Assembly: GCA_026018925.1 (NCBI GenBank)
Contig: JAKSZU010000016.1
Span: forward strand, 31,462,877 to 31,526,876
Length of the DNA: 64,000 bases
Source: Tupaia tana
Lineage: Eukaryota > Chordata > Mammalia > Scandentia > Tupaiidae
Direction: 5' to 3'
The position numbers and the translations under genes are program-made. Positions 33,857-44,813 of the stretch are shown in pieces. The notes below the pieces were generated by a model. The model worked only from the letters and a program-made list of their open reading frames with translations. It searched no databases and was not told the DNA's origin. Positions within the stretch are counted from its first letter, which is position 1. The number at the start of each line of letters is the position of its first letter.

Positions 33857-33869
33857 AAGAACTGCACTT

Positions 33870-34104
33870 TTTAGCCTTAGATCTAGTGGGCTTTATTATG
33901 ACTATTTTTTCTTGGGATATGGTAAACAAATGCTAAACATTTGCAACCAATGATATTTTGCTATAAAATATAGCTGAATGTTTTTTGAGGTATTTAATAC
34001 AATTTGTCCTTAGGCAGTAATGGTGACATTTTACCAAAAAAAAAAGTAAATAAAAATTCTTTCAAGAAATTAGAAGTAGACAATTACTGTACATTCTATG
34101 ACTA
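33870..34104. other. Unassigned spacer
   Basis: AT-rich; an A10 run at 34036. Nothing recognised. Confidence 0.5.
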
Positions 34105-34362
34105 TATATATATTATATATATGTGTGTGTGTGTGTATAGTGCATGTGCTTGCCAGAGAGAAAGATAGATGGAAAGTGACAAAGCATCCCCCAGTGGGGT
34201 TGATCATGCCACATTCTCTTCTCTAATCTCCTCTTGGGATTTTGGGATCACATGCATAATTGTCCATCCTGTTGATTAAGCAGCTAGGTCCAGGGCTCTG
34301 TCACACAGTTGGCCATGTGGGATCCAAGTGATTTAAACACCACCCACCTAGTTGGCCCCTCT
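34105..34362 (-). mobile_element. tRNA-derived SINE, diverged
   Basis: GGGGCCAACTAGGTGGG head at the right, hairpin ACCCCACTGGGGGAT (34186-34200 on the minus strand), left tail passing into TATATA/TGTGTG repeats. Confidence 0.85.
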
Positions 34363-34400
34363 ATCACTTTTAAAAAAATTAAAATTATAAAACAAAAACA

Positions 34401-34403
<3 letters not shown>

Positions 34404-34442
<39 letters not shown>
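34404..34442 (+). repeat. (TA)n microsatellite
   Basis: About 19 TA units following an AAACAAAC-rich stretch. Confidence 0.97.
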
Positions 34443-34443
<1 letters not shown>

Positions 34444-34824
34444 CATTATACTTTGGACATTGATTTTTTTTATTCTACAATGAAAATTAAAATAAAATTT
34501 TGACTTACTTTCCCCTAAGGGATCATATATGGTTAACTTGCCTTGATTTTTCAATCTTTGTTTACTATTGAATAGTAAGGGATGCTAAATAAATAGGTTA
34601 AAGCCAATAAGAGGAATGTATGGAAAATTGTGGACAAAGAAGCCATTCCATCAAGTTTAGGAGAGTTAGTGAGTTCAGACAGAAGAGAGATCCCTTTTCA
34701 GAGGAGGTGTTCTAAAAAGATGTGGGGTTTTAGCTGGTTCTGCAAAGATAAATTTCAGTGGAGGAGATGATAGAAAGGACGTAATATGAAGTTGCCTATA
34801 AAAAAAAAAACTTCATTCACTTTT
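34443..34824. other. No recognisable feature
   Basis: AT-rich spacer with no ORF of note. Confidence 0.5.
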
Positions 34825-35045
34825 TTGTAAATGCTAGAGAACATGTGTGCACACAAATGAGAGGCAGGGGAGAGAGAAAGCACCCCTCTGTGGGGCTTGG
34901 TCTTATCACAATCATTTTTTTTTTTCAATTCTGCATCAGAATCTGGAGCACATGTTCTCCCAGTAGCTTTGAGCTTGGACATTACTGCAGGCTGGCCATG
35001 TGGGATCTGGCTTCTTCTGCACAGCACTTAAGTTCTGACCTCTGC
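34825..35045 (-). mobile_element. Old tRNA-derived SINE, diverged
   Basis: Minus-strand copy, head near 35045 degraded, body with a CCCC...GGGG hairpin at 34883-34895, an internal T12 run at 34913-34925, and a tail near 34800. Confidence 0.6.
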
Positions 35046-35218
35046 AGTGAAATTTATGTATTGAGAAAGAACTAGAATGGAATATGATAATTGAAAAATA
35101 GTTTGTGTGTTGGAATAGTGAAATAATGATTTATTTCTTTACCTTTCCTTTATTGCTACACTTAAAAATGCAGAAGAAATATTTAAAAATTAACCTGGCA
35201 ATAAATTAACAGAAAGAG

Positions 35219-35478
35219 GGGACCAGCAGGTGGCATGGTGGTTAAGGCCTTGGGCTCCCGCATGGTCCACCACAGTTTGAATCCTGAACCCAGTGACTTG
35301 AAAATCATGCCAAGCACATGTGCTTGTGTGTCCAAAATCTAGAGAGGAGACTGGAGGAGAAGGGATTGCAGAGTGGCCATTTCCCATAAAGGGTGATTTC
35401 TCACTTTTCCTCTCTCTGTCTCTCTCCAGCAAGTACACATGCCATATGGCAAACACCCTAAAAACAAACAAATAAAAT
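35219..35478 (+). mobile_element. tRNA-derived SINE, long form, moderately old
   Basis: GGGGACCAGCAGGTGGCATGG head, box B GTTTGAATCCTG, GAGAGGAGACTGGAGG body, weak hairpin, CT tract, A-rich tail. Confidence 0.93.
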
Positions 35479-36675
35479 TAGCAGAATTTTCATATCTTTA
35501 AAACTTTACTTAAAGACATTCTGTAGACATAAAAGCATGAACATTATTTTCTCGTTTCAGTCTTAATGTTTGGAATGAATCCGCTATTATTAGACACCTA
35601 ACAAAATGTGCAGAGTGCAAATAGTGAATATTCAGAAGGAAGCTTGGACCCACAATATTTGATGGCTGATAACTTTTCTCCCTGGGGCTTCACTTATAAG
35701 GGTTTCACTATTTGGAATCTAACATTGCTCACTAAAACAAAGACAGCCATGGGTGTTTGTTTTAACCAACTGTACTATAACATTGTCTTATTGTTAATTT
35801 TTGTTCCTCATCCTGAACATTATAAACTAATTTTTCACTATACAATCTATTAAAATGCTATTTTCATCCTTGCACATTCCTTCTTGTTGGAGCCTCAGAT
35901 TGATCAGTACATGTATAGCAATAATCATGAAACAGGAAAAGAAAATCCTTGGTCCACGGTACTGAGAAAACTGGGGTAAATTGCTTCAGCTCTGTGCACA
36001 AAAAGCCACATAGAGTGCTGAGTTATGGAACAGGGTGATGATTATTGTGGACTTGGCCAAGCTGACTGTCAACCCTAGTATACCCACCTCAGTCTTTACT
36101 GAAAGAGCCAAACCAACTCTGATGGAGACTTTGGACAGAAATACTGTCAGAAAGTCTAGGCAAATACACTTCTGTGGCAGGTTTCTAAGCAAATGACTAA
36201 GCTGATCAGCACTTTCCAGTCTGAACTCACAGTGGGACCCGACAGTTTCTGGAATTTAATGCGTGCATCTAGGAACGTAAGAAGGAATACTAATACTCTA
36301 TTCAGAATTCCCCCTCCCACCTTCTTGGCTCAGGAACAAGGTTTCAGTGTGGAGATAGAAGCAAATGACTCTATCATGTGTATACATGTACCCACTCCCA
36401 GTTCACTTTACAGTTGAAGGCAAGGCTTCCTGCAGGTGTTACAGCATGTCTTGGGGCCACAAACATTGAGACTCAGATGAAAGTTATGGACATTCTCACC
36501 ACCGTCACCCTCAAAATGCTCATTCCTACCACATCTATCACAGGACACCCTGACCCAAACAGGGTAAATGAACTTCTAGCCTAACCTAGCAAGTACTGAA
36601 CTACCTTACCCTGCAGAGATAGCTGCTAGTAAATAGGAGTTAGTCTACACATTTCTCTTTCTCACCCCACCTTGC
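35479..36675. other. Repeat-poor, unassigned
   Basis: No SINE or LINE recognised. 35880-36660 is less AT-rich than its surroundings and has several overlapping 68-81-codon ORFs, none with a recognisable domain. Confidence 0.5.
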
Positions 36676-36715
36676 CAAAATTATGCTAGATTTCTGGTGT
36701 CTCCGAAATGGCACG

Positions 36716-36871
36716 ATGACCTCAGCTTATTATTTGTTTTTGATACTTGCATATTCTGGAAGTCTTCTGGCAGCCGAGTCTGATTCCAGAGGTCATGCTC
36801 AAACTTTTCTACTGAATCCTGGTTCACATGTCACTTTATATGAGCATCTCCATTTCCACACCTTCCTGTGA
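36716..36871 (+). other. Small ORF with signal-peptide-like start, function unknown
   Basis: From the ATG at 36716 (A at -3) a 51-codon frame begins MTSAYYLFLILAYSGSLLAA, which reads like a secretion signal (hydrophobic core, small residues at the end). It then continues 30 residues to a stop. An upstream in-frame ATG lies at 36683. It could be a first exon, a pseudogene piece or chance. I do not recognise a family, and no splice or neighbour evidence supports a gene. Confidence 0.2.
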
Positions 36872-38431
36872 TGGTGACCAGGCTCATTTGGAGTGGCCGT
36901 GAGCACAGCAAGGTTTTTAGCAATGTCCACTTGCAGAAATGCATTGGGAACCATTGACTAACATTTACCTTTGCAGAAACTGGTCACAGGTACTACTTTG
37001 GAGGAAAAAAAAAAATAGCTAACACCAAAACCATCATTCATTTTGAACCAAACACTGAATCTATCTTCTCAAGAGATCACCTATTACCCAAAATTGTTGA
37101 ATAAAAGAAGTTTTGGGTATTTCTCTTTGTTGTTTTTCAGACTTTTGTGCTCAAAGTTCTATGAAAACATTATTGGGTAACATTTTCCTGAAAAACATGC
37201 AAGCTAGAAAGAAAGTTCAACTGTAAGTTAGTCATCCAACTGAGTTTTTCGTTACCACCATGAATGAAAATGTAAAGGCACCTTCATTATTACTTTGAGG
37301 AAAGAAGAGTTTCAATCCAGTCAATATGAAGCAGCTAGTGTTCTGGAAAATGAACCTAGGAAACTTTTCTCACCATCATGAGCTGAGCTAACCTGATATG
37401 CCGTGGGAAAGGACAGCATATTACCCTGGGTAAATGAGAAGCACACAGAAAATAAAATTGTTAGGTTTTGCTTGGAATTGAAAATTGTTGAAGGTTGAAG
37501 ACTTTAATGTAGGGAGTTTATCAACAGCAGCAGAATCAGTGGCTTTATCAGACCAGCAGTAAGGTCTGCAAAAAGGCACTTCCTGCTGATGAAATTATAG
37601 AGCCAGAGATTGGGTCCAGATTTTATACTCAGGAAGCCCTTGAAAACTTGTTTGCTGCTGTCATGCTGAGGGAATTAATAGATTAGAAATTAACCACTAA
37701 AATTTTTGAGGTAGCCCCCAAAATATGGCACCTACTGAAAGAGCAGAGTGACCTTCAGTTTCATAATAAAGCATGGAACACTTCATTTCACATAAAGGTC
37801 ATTTGAGTCAGGCTCTGAGCAATGTGTTAGAAGAAGTAGACACCTGGTAAATGAGTGGACTATGCCTTTAAATTAAACTTGAATTATTCCCAGCGGGAGA
37901 GGGGTGTGTGTAGAGAGGATAAGTGACTAGAGCCAAAACTCAGTTGGTTAAAGTTATTTCTGTTTTCTATATATGTTAATATAATATAGAATCATATACA
38001 CTTTCCTACTAATACAAACTATTTTGTAAATGTTAAAAATATTTTAAAAAGAGCAATCACAAATAATTTAAGGACTTAAATAAATATCTCTTTGGGGCTG
38101 TGATTTTGTTTTTAGAATTTTGTTTATTCCCGTGAAAACATTTATTACACAGTAATGAAATATTTATTGAGCAACTTCTACATACCAAAATTATGCAAGG
38201 TAGAAAAAAACTGATGATGCAATGATCAGAATTGCTTCAAAGGATGCATTAAATTCAACAAAGTTTATTCTTGAGGGTACTGGATGTTTACAATATATAT
38301 AAGATATTTAAGAAGTCATGGAATTGGGATGTTTTTCATCAATCAGAGCAAATATATCAGAATATTCAAAGAGAAACAGAAAAGTGAAGCAATAATCATA
38401 ATATTGCATAATGCACTGATAATAAAAATAT
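36872..38431. other. Repeat-poor, unassigned, 1.5 kb
   Basis: No gene or named repeat. An A11 run at 37005-37015. Nothing else stands out. Confidence 0.5.
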
Positions 38432-38740
38432 GCCCAGGCCTAGCTGTAGTGGTGTGCACTACTAAGACACCATGCTCTGCAGGTTGGGACCTCATGGGAA
38501 GCCTGGGTCTAAGTTCTATTCTAATCTAAAGGCCCAGCATGGTGGCCTGCATCTATAATCCTGGCTACTCAGGGTGTCAGAGGCAGGAGCATAATGAGCT
38601 TGAAATTGGCCTAGACAGCACAGTAAGACTCTGTCTGACTATGTTAGGCATGGTGGCACGCACCTGTGGTCCTAGCTACTCAGGAAGCTGAGGCAGGAGG
38701 ATTACAACAGCAAGACTCTATCTTTTAAAAAATGTCCAAA
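38432..38740 (+). mobile_element. Composite tRNA-like + 7SL-derived (Alu-like) SINE
   Basis: 38432-38530 is a tRNA-like module (GTAGTGGTGTGCACTACTAAG, degraded box B GGTCTAAGTTCTATTC). 38531-38645 is a 7SL/Alu-type monomer (GGCCCAGCATGGTGG, CTGGCTACTCAGG, GAGGCAGGAG). 38646-38730 is a second, internally deleted 7SL monomer (GGCATGGTGGCACG, CCTAGCTACTCAGGAAGC, TGAGGCAGGAGGATTACA) with a TTTTAAAAAA tail. The same arrangement with one monomer occurs at 54870-55067. Confidence 0.8.
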
Positions 38741-38904
38741 TGTTAAGGGAGTTTAGAGGAAATGCTCTCAAGAAGGCACTGAACTTTGTCAAAAATGTTC
38801 CCAAGAAAGGTGATTCTTAAATTGGTTCTTCAGAGATTCACAATGGGAGAGAAGTTTATTCCAGGCTAAGAGCTCAGAGAACATGGCTTTCAAACCTAAA
38901 CAAA

Positions 38905-39126
38905 TCAGGAGCCAGCAGATGTCATGGTGTCTAAAGTGCTAGATTTCCACATGACCAACCATAGTTCAAATCCTGGAACTGAAAATAACGCCAGGTGCCA
39001 TGTGAGTGCACATCCAAAACCCCAAGAGGAGAATGGAGGAGAAGGGATTGAGGCATATCCCCCTACCCAGGGGGTGCTTTCTCACTTTCCCTCTCTACGT
39101 CTCTCTCCAGAGAGTGCATGCTCCCT
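38905..39126 (+). mobile_element. tRNA-derived SINE, diverged
   Basis: GGAGCCAGCAGATGTCATGG head, box B AGTTCAAATCCTGG, GAGAATGGAGGAGAAGG body, CCCTACCCAGGGGGTG hairpin, CT tract. Its tail flows into the tandem duplication at 39127. Confidence 0.92.
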
Positions 39127-39302
39127 AGGCAAAGAAAAAATAAAGGGTCAGAAGGACTGGACTAGATTTTGTGTAGAGATGTGATAAAAGACTTGGTTAG
39201 AAGAGAGGGCTGAGAGGCAAAGAAAAAACAAAGGGTCAGAAGGGCTGGACTAGATTTTGTGTAGAGATGTGATGAAAGACTTGGTTAGAAAAGAAGGCTG
39301 AG
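39127..39302 (+). repeat. 88-bp tandem duplication
   Basis: 39127-39214 and 39215-39302 both begin AGGCAAAGAAAAAA and end GGCTGAG, about 93% identical by eye. The unit includes the 3' tail of the SINE before it. Confidence 0.97.
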
Positions 39303-39543
39303 GGAACAGCAGATAGCATAATGGTTACGTTGCTGATCTTGCATGTCAACGCAGTTTGAGTCCAGACTGGTGGCTTAAAATTCACACTGGGCACGTGTAC
39401 ATGTGTGCTCAAAATCCCAAGAGGAGCATGGAGGAGAAGGGATTGCTAGGTGGCTATCCCCCTGGGGGATGATTTCTCACTCTTTCTGTATCTCTCTGTC
39501 TCTCTGGCAAGTGCACATTCCCTATAGAAAAAATTTCTATCTA
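39303..39543 (+). mobile_element. tRNA-derived SINE, long form
   Basis: GGAACAGCAGATAGCATAATGG head, box B AGTTTGAGTCC, body and hairpin CCCCCTGGGGGATG. TSD about AAAAGAAGGCTGA before and after (39289-39301; 39545-39557), lying in the second duplicate copy. Confidence 0.93.
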
Positions 39544-39557
39544 AAAAAGAAGGCTGA

Positions 39558-40257
39558 AATCTTCTATAAATGTCAAGGACTCCTTGAAGTCTAAACTGTA
39601 CACTAAAATCAATTTTGAACAAATAAAGAATTTAAAAGAAAGAAATAGACGATTAGAATTTTTGGCTGGAGACAGTATGGAGGACAAATTGAGAAGAATT
39701 AAGCTGGGACAGACACTAAAAGAATAAACCACTCTGATGTGATCTTCAGAAGATTTTTTTAAAACTTTTCACCAGTTATTTTTAGTGGTATGCAATACCT
39801 ATAAAAAGATTAGCAAATTCCTGAGCCAGAGTTTAACTTAAGCTGTATAAAAATCATTAGCTGGCTTGAGTATATTGATATGGATCATCTACATATACAG
39901 CTAGCCCAAAGAATTGACCTCCCTCCTGTTTCTGATGTAAGATGGACAACATATTCATCTCAACTAAATTTTGGATACTTAAATTATCATAACATATCTC
40001 TAGGAATTAACAACTAGAAGAAAACTACTTCATCTTTATTAAAATAAAGTGTTTATCCTCGCTAGATTAATTGCAAATTTTTCTCCCTTGTTAAGGCATG
40101 TCTATTGTCCTATTGTGTGTTGTCCCACACATTTCAAATTATTTATTTAAAAATGTTTCTATGACTTAAGGCAGTTGGATTAATTCTTTATAGAACTGAC
40201 ATCAAGGAAATCTCTAATATTATTCTAAATGTAGCTCTTCTTTAACGTTGTACCATA
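39558..40257. other. No recognisable feature
   Basis: AT-rich DNA without recognised repeats or genes. Confidence 0.5.
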
Positions 40258-40440
40258 GAGTCAGAAAAACAGGTTAAAATTTTTTCTATGTATTGGTTGC
40301 ACAACTTCAGGCGAATTATTTAAACTCCTACCAGTTTAGTATCCCCCTCTCTAAAAAGAATAAAAGACCTAATAACCTAATCAAGTTTGTTTAACGATTT
40401 GTCAGGAGACTCTATGAAAGGTACTTACCAAGGTACTACC
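40258..40440 (+). mobile_element. MIR SINE fragment
   Basis: GAGTCAGAAAAACAGG, then GGTTGCACAACTTCAGGCGAATTATTTAAAC, then TAGTATCCCC and AATAAAAGACCTAATAACC follow MIR order. Diverged. Confidence 0.6.
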
Positions 40441-41664
40441 ATTTAGTAAGCTCCCTATAAATAAATCTTAGGTTTAATTAGCTTTGGAGGATAGGATTTT
40501 GTTTGAGGAAAATTCTATAAGAAAGAAAAAAGAAAAAAAAGCTGTGTCCCCGTGGTAAGGAATAGACCAACAATTAGTACTGCTGAAAATATTTGCTTAG
40601 AGAAAAATTAGAAATCTTAACTGAGACTAGCTTTGCATATGTTTTCCCTTTGAAGAAATGACTTCATTGTGGAAAAAAAGAAATGAAATCTTTAATGATA
40701 TAAATACCTAAATTCATGTTATTCTTGAAATACAGACCATGACTTTTAATCAAGGAATATGAGCATTTTCATCACTACCTTTAATAAGTAGTAAGAATAA
40801 AACATTTCAATCTAGGAAAGAAAGTAGACAAAAATAAACAAAAAGTAAGATAAAAATAATTCTCTAATTTTAAGGTTGATATCCTTAACATAGGTCATTT
40901 AAAGAAGTTAATGCTACAGTCAAGTTTTTTCTAAAACATTAGCATATATAAGATATATCATATTGTTATTTCAGTTAATATTAAATGAAAAAAGAATATA
41001 AAGCCTGAGTTCACAATACAGAAGAGTTTAATACAAAATAGCTTTCTCTTATATCTTATCCTTTTAAATATGAAAAACCATTTTAGACTTATGCAACTAT
41101 ATGAAAATTTACTTATTTTCCATTTAATTATTAAAATTCTTAGAAAGCAATTATAGAACAAATCTAATAACATACACAACTTCTCTTCTAGGGAAAAAAA
41201 TCATAATTTAAAAGATTGACACCTTTTTAGTTTCCCTGTTTTGGCTTCCTAAATTGTAATTATTATATAACATACAGTTTGTAGAACTGATTTTTACATC
41301 TGTGATGTTTTCATAGCCAAGACATGCAAATAAATGAGAGTGACCTTCTCAGAAGCAAAGGTCAACAGATTTAACAAAGTTCCAGAGTTGAAACAAAAGC
41401 AGCCCAACATGAAATTTAATATGATAGGGGATTGCATTTTAACAAATGTATATAGAAGTTTCCGTGCAAGCAGATTTATTTGTGTACCTTCATTGGCTCT
41501 CTTATTTACAATACCTTATAATACATTTGCCAAAACCTACATCATACTAATGCAATTCTGCTTCATACTTATATGTGAGTTTTCAAAGTGATTTTCAAAC
41601 AGGGGCTATTATCCCTGCTTCACATACACACCAAATGACACCTACACGCGAAAATAAACGGAAG
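40441..41664. other. No recognisable feature
   Basis: AT-rich; ORFs of 73 (minus) and 85 (plus) codons lack motifs. 41585-41645 may be a weak DNA-transposon end (TCAAACAGGGGC). Confidence 0.5.
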
Positions 41665-42081
41665 TTACTTTTCCTCAGTTGCATACTTCATCAAGCTGCT
41701 CAGAGAACAGAGAAACGTTAACCCCTCTTTTGCCCAGTAAGCATTAACACAGTTGTCTTCCTGTATTTGAGACCATCTGAGAATCAAGTTAATATGACTT
41801 TTTATAAGCAGGAATGTAGAATCATTTGGAGGTTGTAATTCTTCACTTTTTTTCACTCTCAGCTTCAATTTTAGGTACAGACTTCTACTAGTTTCTACTA
41901 AGTATTGAGGGTGACTTTCATCATCCCTAAGCTGTTTGCTTGTTGCATAAAGCACGTGGTCTTGGAAATAAAAATTCACTTGAGCAAAGAAGTTTTCAGA
42001 TACCTCTTCTATGAGAAGGGAGGTTGAGGGTGGGAACTCCACCCTATACTGGTTGCTAAAGCATAAAATGGACTGAGACAC
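41665..42081 (-). other. 138-codon ORF, unidentified; possible terminal exon or chance
   Basis: Open frame from a TGA at 42100-42102 (first codon after it at 42099) to a stop just below 41665. There is no ATG at the left end of the frame: the first codon listed is GTG at 42081, so a free-standing gene would need another start. A TCTTTTTCTGAG pyrimidine-plus-AG sequence just upstream (minus strand, around 42110-42099) could serve as a splice acceptor. Composition is protein-like (balanced Leu, Ser, Glu, Lys; pieces such as LKLKLRVKKSEELQPPND), with no repeat homology seen. I do not recognise the family. In DNA this AT-rich, one ORF of this length per 64 kb is not far from chance. Confidence 0.25.
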
Positions 42082-42102
42082 TTTACGAGTCCATATACCT
42101 CA

Positions 42103-43089
42103 GAAAAAGACTGCTTTGGTTGATCAAATGATTAACACTTTGGAGCTAGCTGAAGGTTGAAAAACATTACTTTCCATTTTCAAAACATGGGAATCGACTC
42201 TTCACAGTTAGTAGAGGAGGGAAGCTTGGTATCATCACTTTATTTCTTAGTTCTCTTTAAGTTTCAATTATGACAGCTTCGACAGTAGAGCCCTGAACTG
42301 ATCAAACTGGGAAAGCGTCAAATATCCATCATACATTCATTAACTAAAAATTCAGCAGGACAGAATTTAATTCTTATTTTACCTTATAGTTTGAAAATAA
42401 ATGTTATTATCAAATAAGTGATAGTGTTTTTTTCTAATACTAGTGGTTTTTTTTTCTATATTGGATTGTTCAAAAACTCATGAAACATTTTTGTATAGAA
42501 AAAAATATGTCATGACTTTTCTGACAACCTAGTAAACTAATATTTTTAAAAGAATTTCTGCTAAGTGATTATTGTAGAAGACAGGCAGGGAAAGAATACC
42601 TCTGTATTATGAACTATCTCTGGTGTTTGTCATTGCTGTGCCTGCCTCTCTCATGTCTTCTATATGTGTGTTGTGTGTTTCTCTGTTCCTTCGCCATTCA
42701 TCTTATATATTACTGTCTGGTATAGAGTGGATACAGGCAAAAATTACATATTCTCCTTCTTTAAACACATAGAGTCTATTTTTACTCTGATATGAGAAGT
42801 CCTGAATAAGTTAAGACTGACATAAGGAATTTAATAGATGAAAGTAGACCTGCTTTCAACAGTATGTACCTTTTTGCTATAATATTAAAAACTCAAAAAG
42901 AAAAATGCAATCCTTATTCATAAATATGAACCATGTTTTTTTCTGTGACATACACTTTCTTATGAAAAGGACAGGCTGCTGACTAGAAAATTCCACAGTC
43001 CTCTTCAGATCTATGCTTTAATTTAGAAAAGTACAAATGCAAAATAAGTAAAAACACAATTGCTATGTGCTGACCTAAAGTTATGTCTT
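42103..43089. other. No recognisable feature
   Basis: No gene or repeat seen; T-rich runs at 42447-42457. Confidence 0.5.
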
Positions 43090-43275
43090 GTTTTTTTTTT
43101 TTTTTTTTTTTTTTTTTCCTTCCTGGAAACTGTTGGCTTTAGAACTATGCAGTTTCCCTTGCTGGTTGGTGAGATCACTACCACCTCAAGCAGCAAAGGA
43201 AGTAAAATTCCTTTCAATGGCTGTGTTGCTTTGGATGTTATCCAGTGGAGCAAGAAGAACATTAAATTTGGTCAC
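43090..43275 (-). other. T28 run with adjacent unassigned segment, possible retrocopy 3' end
   Basis: About 28 Ts at 43090-43117 are followed by 160 bp of less AT-rich sequence that is neither SINE nor LINE. On the minus strand this looks like a transcript 3' end plus poly(A). No parent transcript recognised and no TSD seen. Confidence 0.3.
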
Positions 43276-43635
43276 TGACAGATAAGCAATGAAAAAACAA
43301 CTTCGTAAATACTCTGATTTAAAACACATTTATTTACAGATACATATTGTCAGATATTAGGGATTAAAATACATGCTTATTTATTTAGCACCTTTGGCAT
43401 ATGAAGGATAAGAACTTAATACACCTTGCAGTTTCTAAAGTTAAGCCAAATCTTACCCTATTTTATGTGAAACATTTGCTTTTTTGGTAAGATCCAATTT
43501 CCTATGTTTAATAAGTAAGACATTTACTTTACTAGTCTTGAATTTAGCTCTGAAATATATTTGAATGGAGTCATAATAAAACAAAGACAAATAAGGTATT
43601 AAAATACATGCTCACTTTTTAAAATTAAAGACATT
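43276..43635. other. No recognisable feature
   Basis: AT-rich spacer. Confidence 0.5.
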
Positions 43636-43870
43636 TTGGGGCCAGCTCTGCAGCAGAGGTAACATACTGCTCAGTGAGAAGCTGGATCTCACGTGGAGAC
43701 CACAGTTTGAATTCCAGGATTGATCAGGTTGAAATATGTGAGTGTCCAGGACCTGACAGGCTAGAGGACTGGAGGGAATCAGCCTCTATGGAGGGTGCAT
43801 GTGTGTGGTGCACCCCACCTCTCATTTGTTCACATACATTCAATCATGAATAAAGAAAAAACTGAAAAAC
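43636..43870 (+). mobile_element. Old tRNA-derived SINE variant
   Basis: TGGGGCCAGCTCTGCAGCAGAGG head, box B GTTTGAATTCC, shortened body, hairpin CCTCTATGGAGG (43783-43794), AATAAAG tail. Confidence 0.8.
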
Positions 43871-43903
43871 AAAAGAATCATTTTTAAAAATGTTGGCTAT
43901 TGG

Positions 43904-44086
43904 AAGCAACATCACCGAAAATGTGCTTTAATTTAGAAATGTGACAGAATACCAAAGCTCTTGGATGTAAATTAGAAAATTACAGCTACCTAGATGACCT
44001 TGCTTTTGTGTGTAAGCATTCATATTGGAAATAACTGGATTATATGTTTTATGTTTTTATTTTGATTTTGGCATAACTACTACCAG
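43904..44086 (+). repeat. Dispersed 183-bp repeat, copy A
   Basis: Begins AAGCAACATCACCGAAAATG and ends GGCATAACTACTACCAG. About 90% identical by eye to 45643-45824 in the same orientation. Not a family I recognise. Confidence 0.93.
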
Positions 44087-44564
44087 ATCAATGTAGTGTA
44101 CTGAGAAGTTTAAAAAAAAATAAGAAAGGTTGACATTATCAATGTGCTCCTACTCTACTAGCAGTATGAGAATTAGTAATAAAATACAACCAGGTTAGAA
44201 TATACCATCTTATACTTATCATAGCATAATTTTATTTCAATTAACTAAAACTTACCTCTGAAATTGTGAGACTGTACTAATTTTCAAAATTGTTTTAAGT
44301 TGTAGAACTGCAAACATCAGCTATTATATGTTCAAGGTAATTTAATAGGATAGGACAAAATAAACTTTTTAAAAATTTTTAACAAGGTAGAACTATCTAA
44401 GGGGGAAGAGGCATTTTCACAAGTTAGAACTGAACTAGAAGCTCGCTCTATACCTTTCTTTTCCATGATTCAGACTGTTAAAAATTGGACAACATTAAAA
44501 TATCAGTACCAATAACTGTCAATTACTGAGCCCTTGCATTATGCGAAATACAGAGCTAAATGTC
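44087..44564. other. No recognisable feature
   Basis: AT-rich spacer. Confidence 0.5.
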
Positions 44565-44813
44565 TGTCTGTCTTTATTTGGAGAGATATTTTTACTATAG
44601 GGCACGTGCACTTGTTGGAGAGACAGAGAGAGAAAGAAAGACATCCTGGGGGGATGATCACACTGCAATCCCTTCTCCTCCATTCTCCTTTTGGGATTTT
44701 GGCACGCACATGTGCCTTGCTTGAGATTTAAGTCACCTGGTCCAGGACTTAAACTGTGGTCAGCTACTTGGGAGTCCAGTGACATAACCATTATGCCATC
44801 TGCTTGCTGGTCC
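44565..44813 (-). mobile_element. tRNA-derived SINE, long form
   Basis: Minus copy; 5' end GGACCAGCAAGCAGATGG with a 4-bp CAAG duplication at the head, box B-like GTTTAAGTCC, hairpin partly lost. Flanks CAGAGCTAAATGTC / CAGAGCTACCTGCC suggest a TSD. Confidence 0.92.

Noticed and set aside
38531..38730. Primate Alu element, implying a primate genome
   Set aside because: The monomers are shorter, diverged and preceded by a tRNA-like module; young dimeric Alus are absent over 64 kb, while another SINE dominates.
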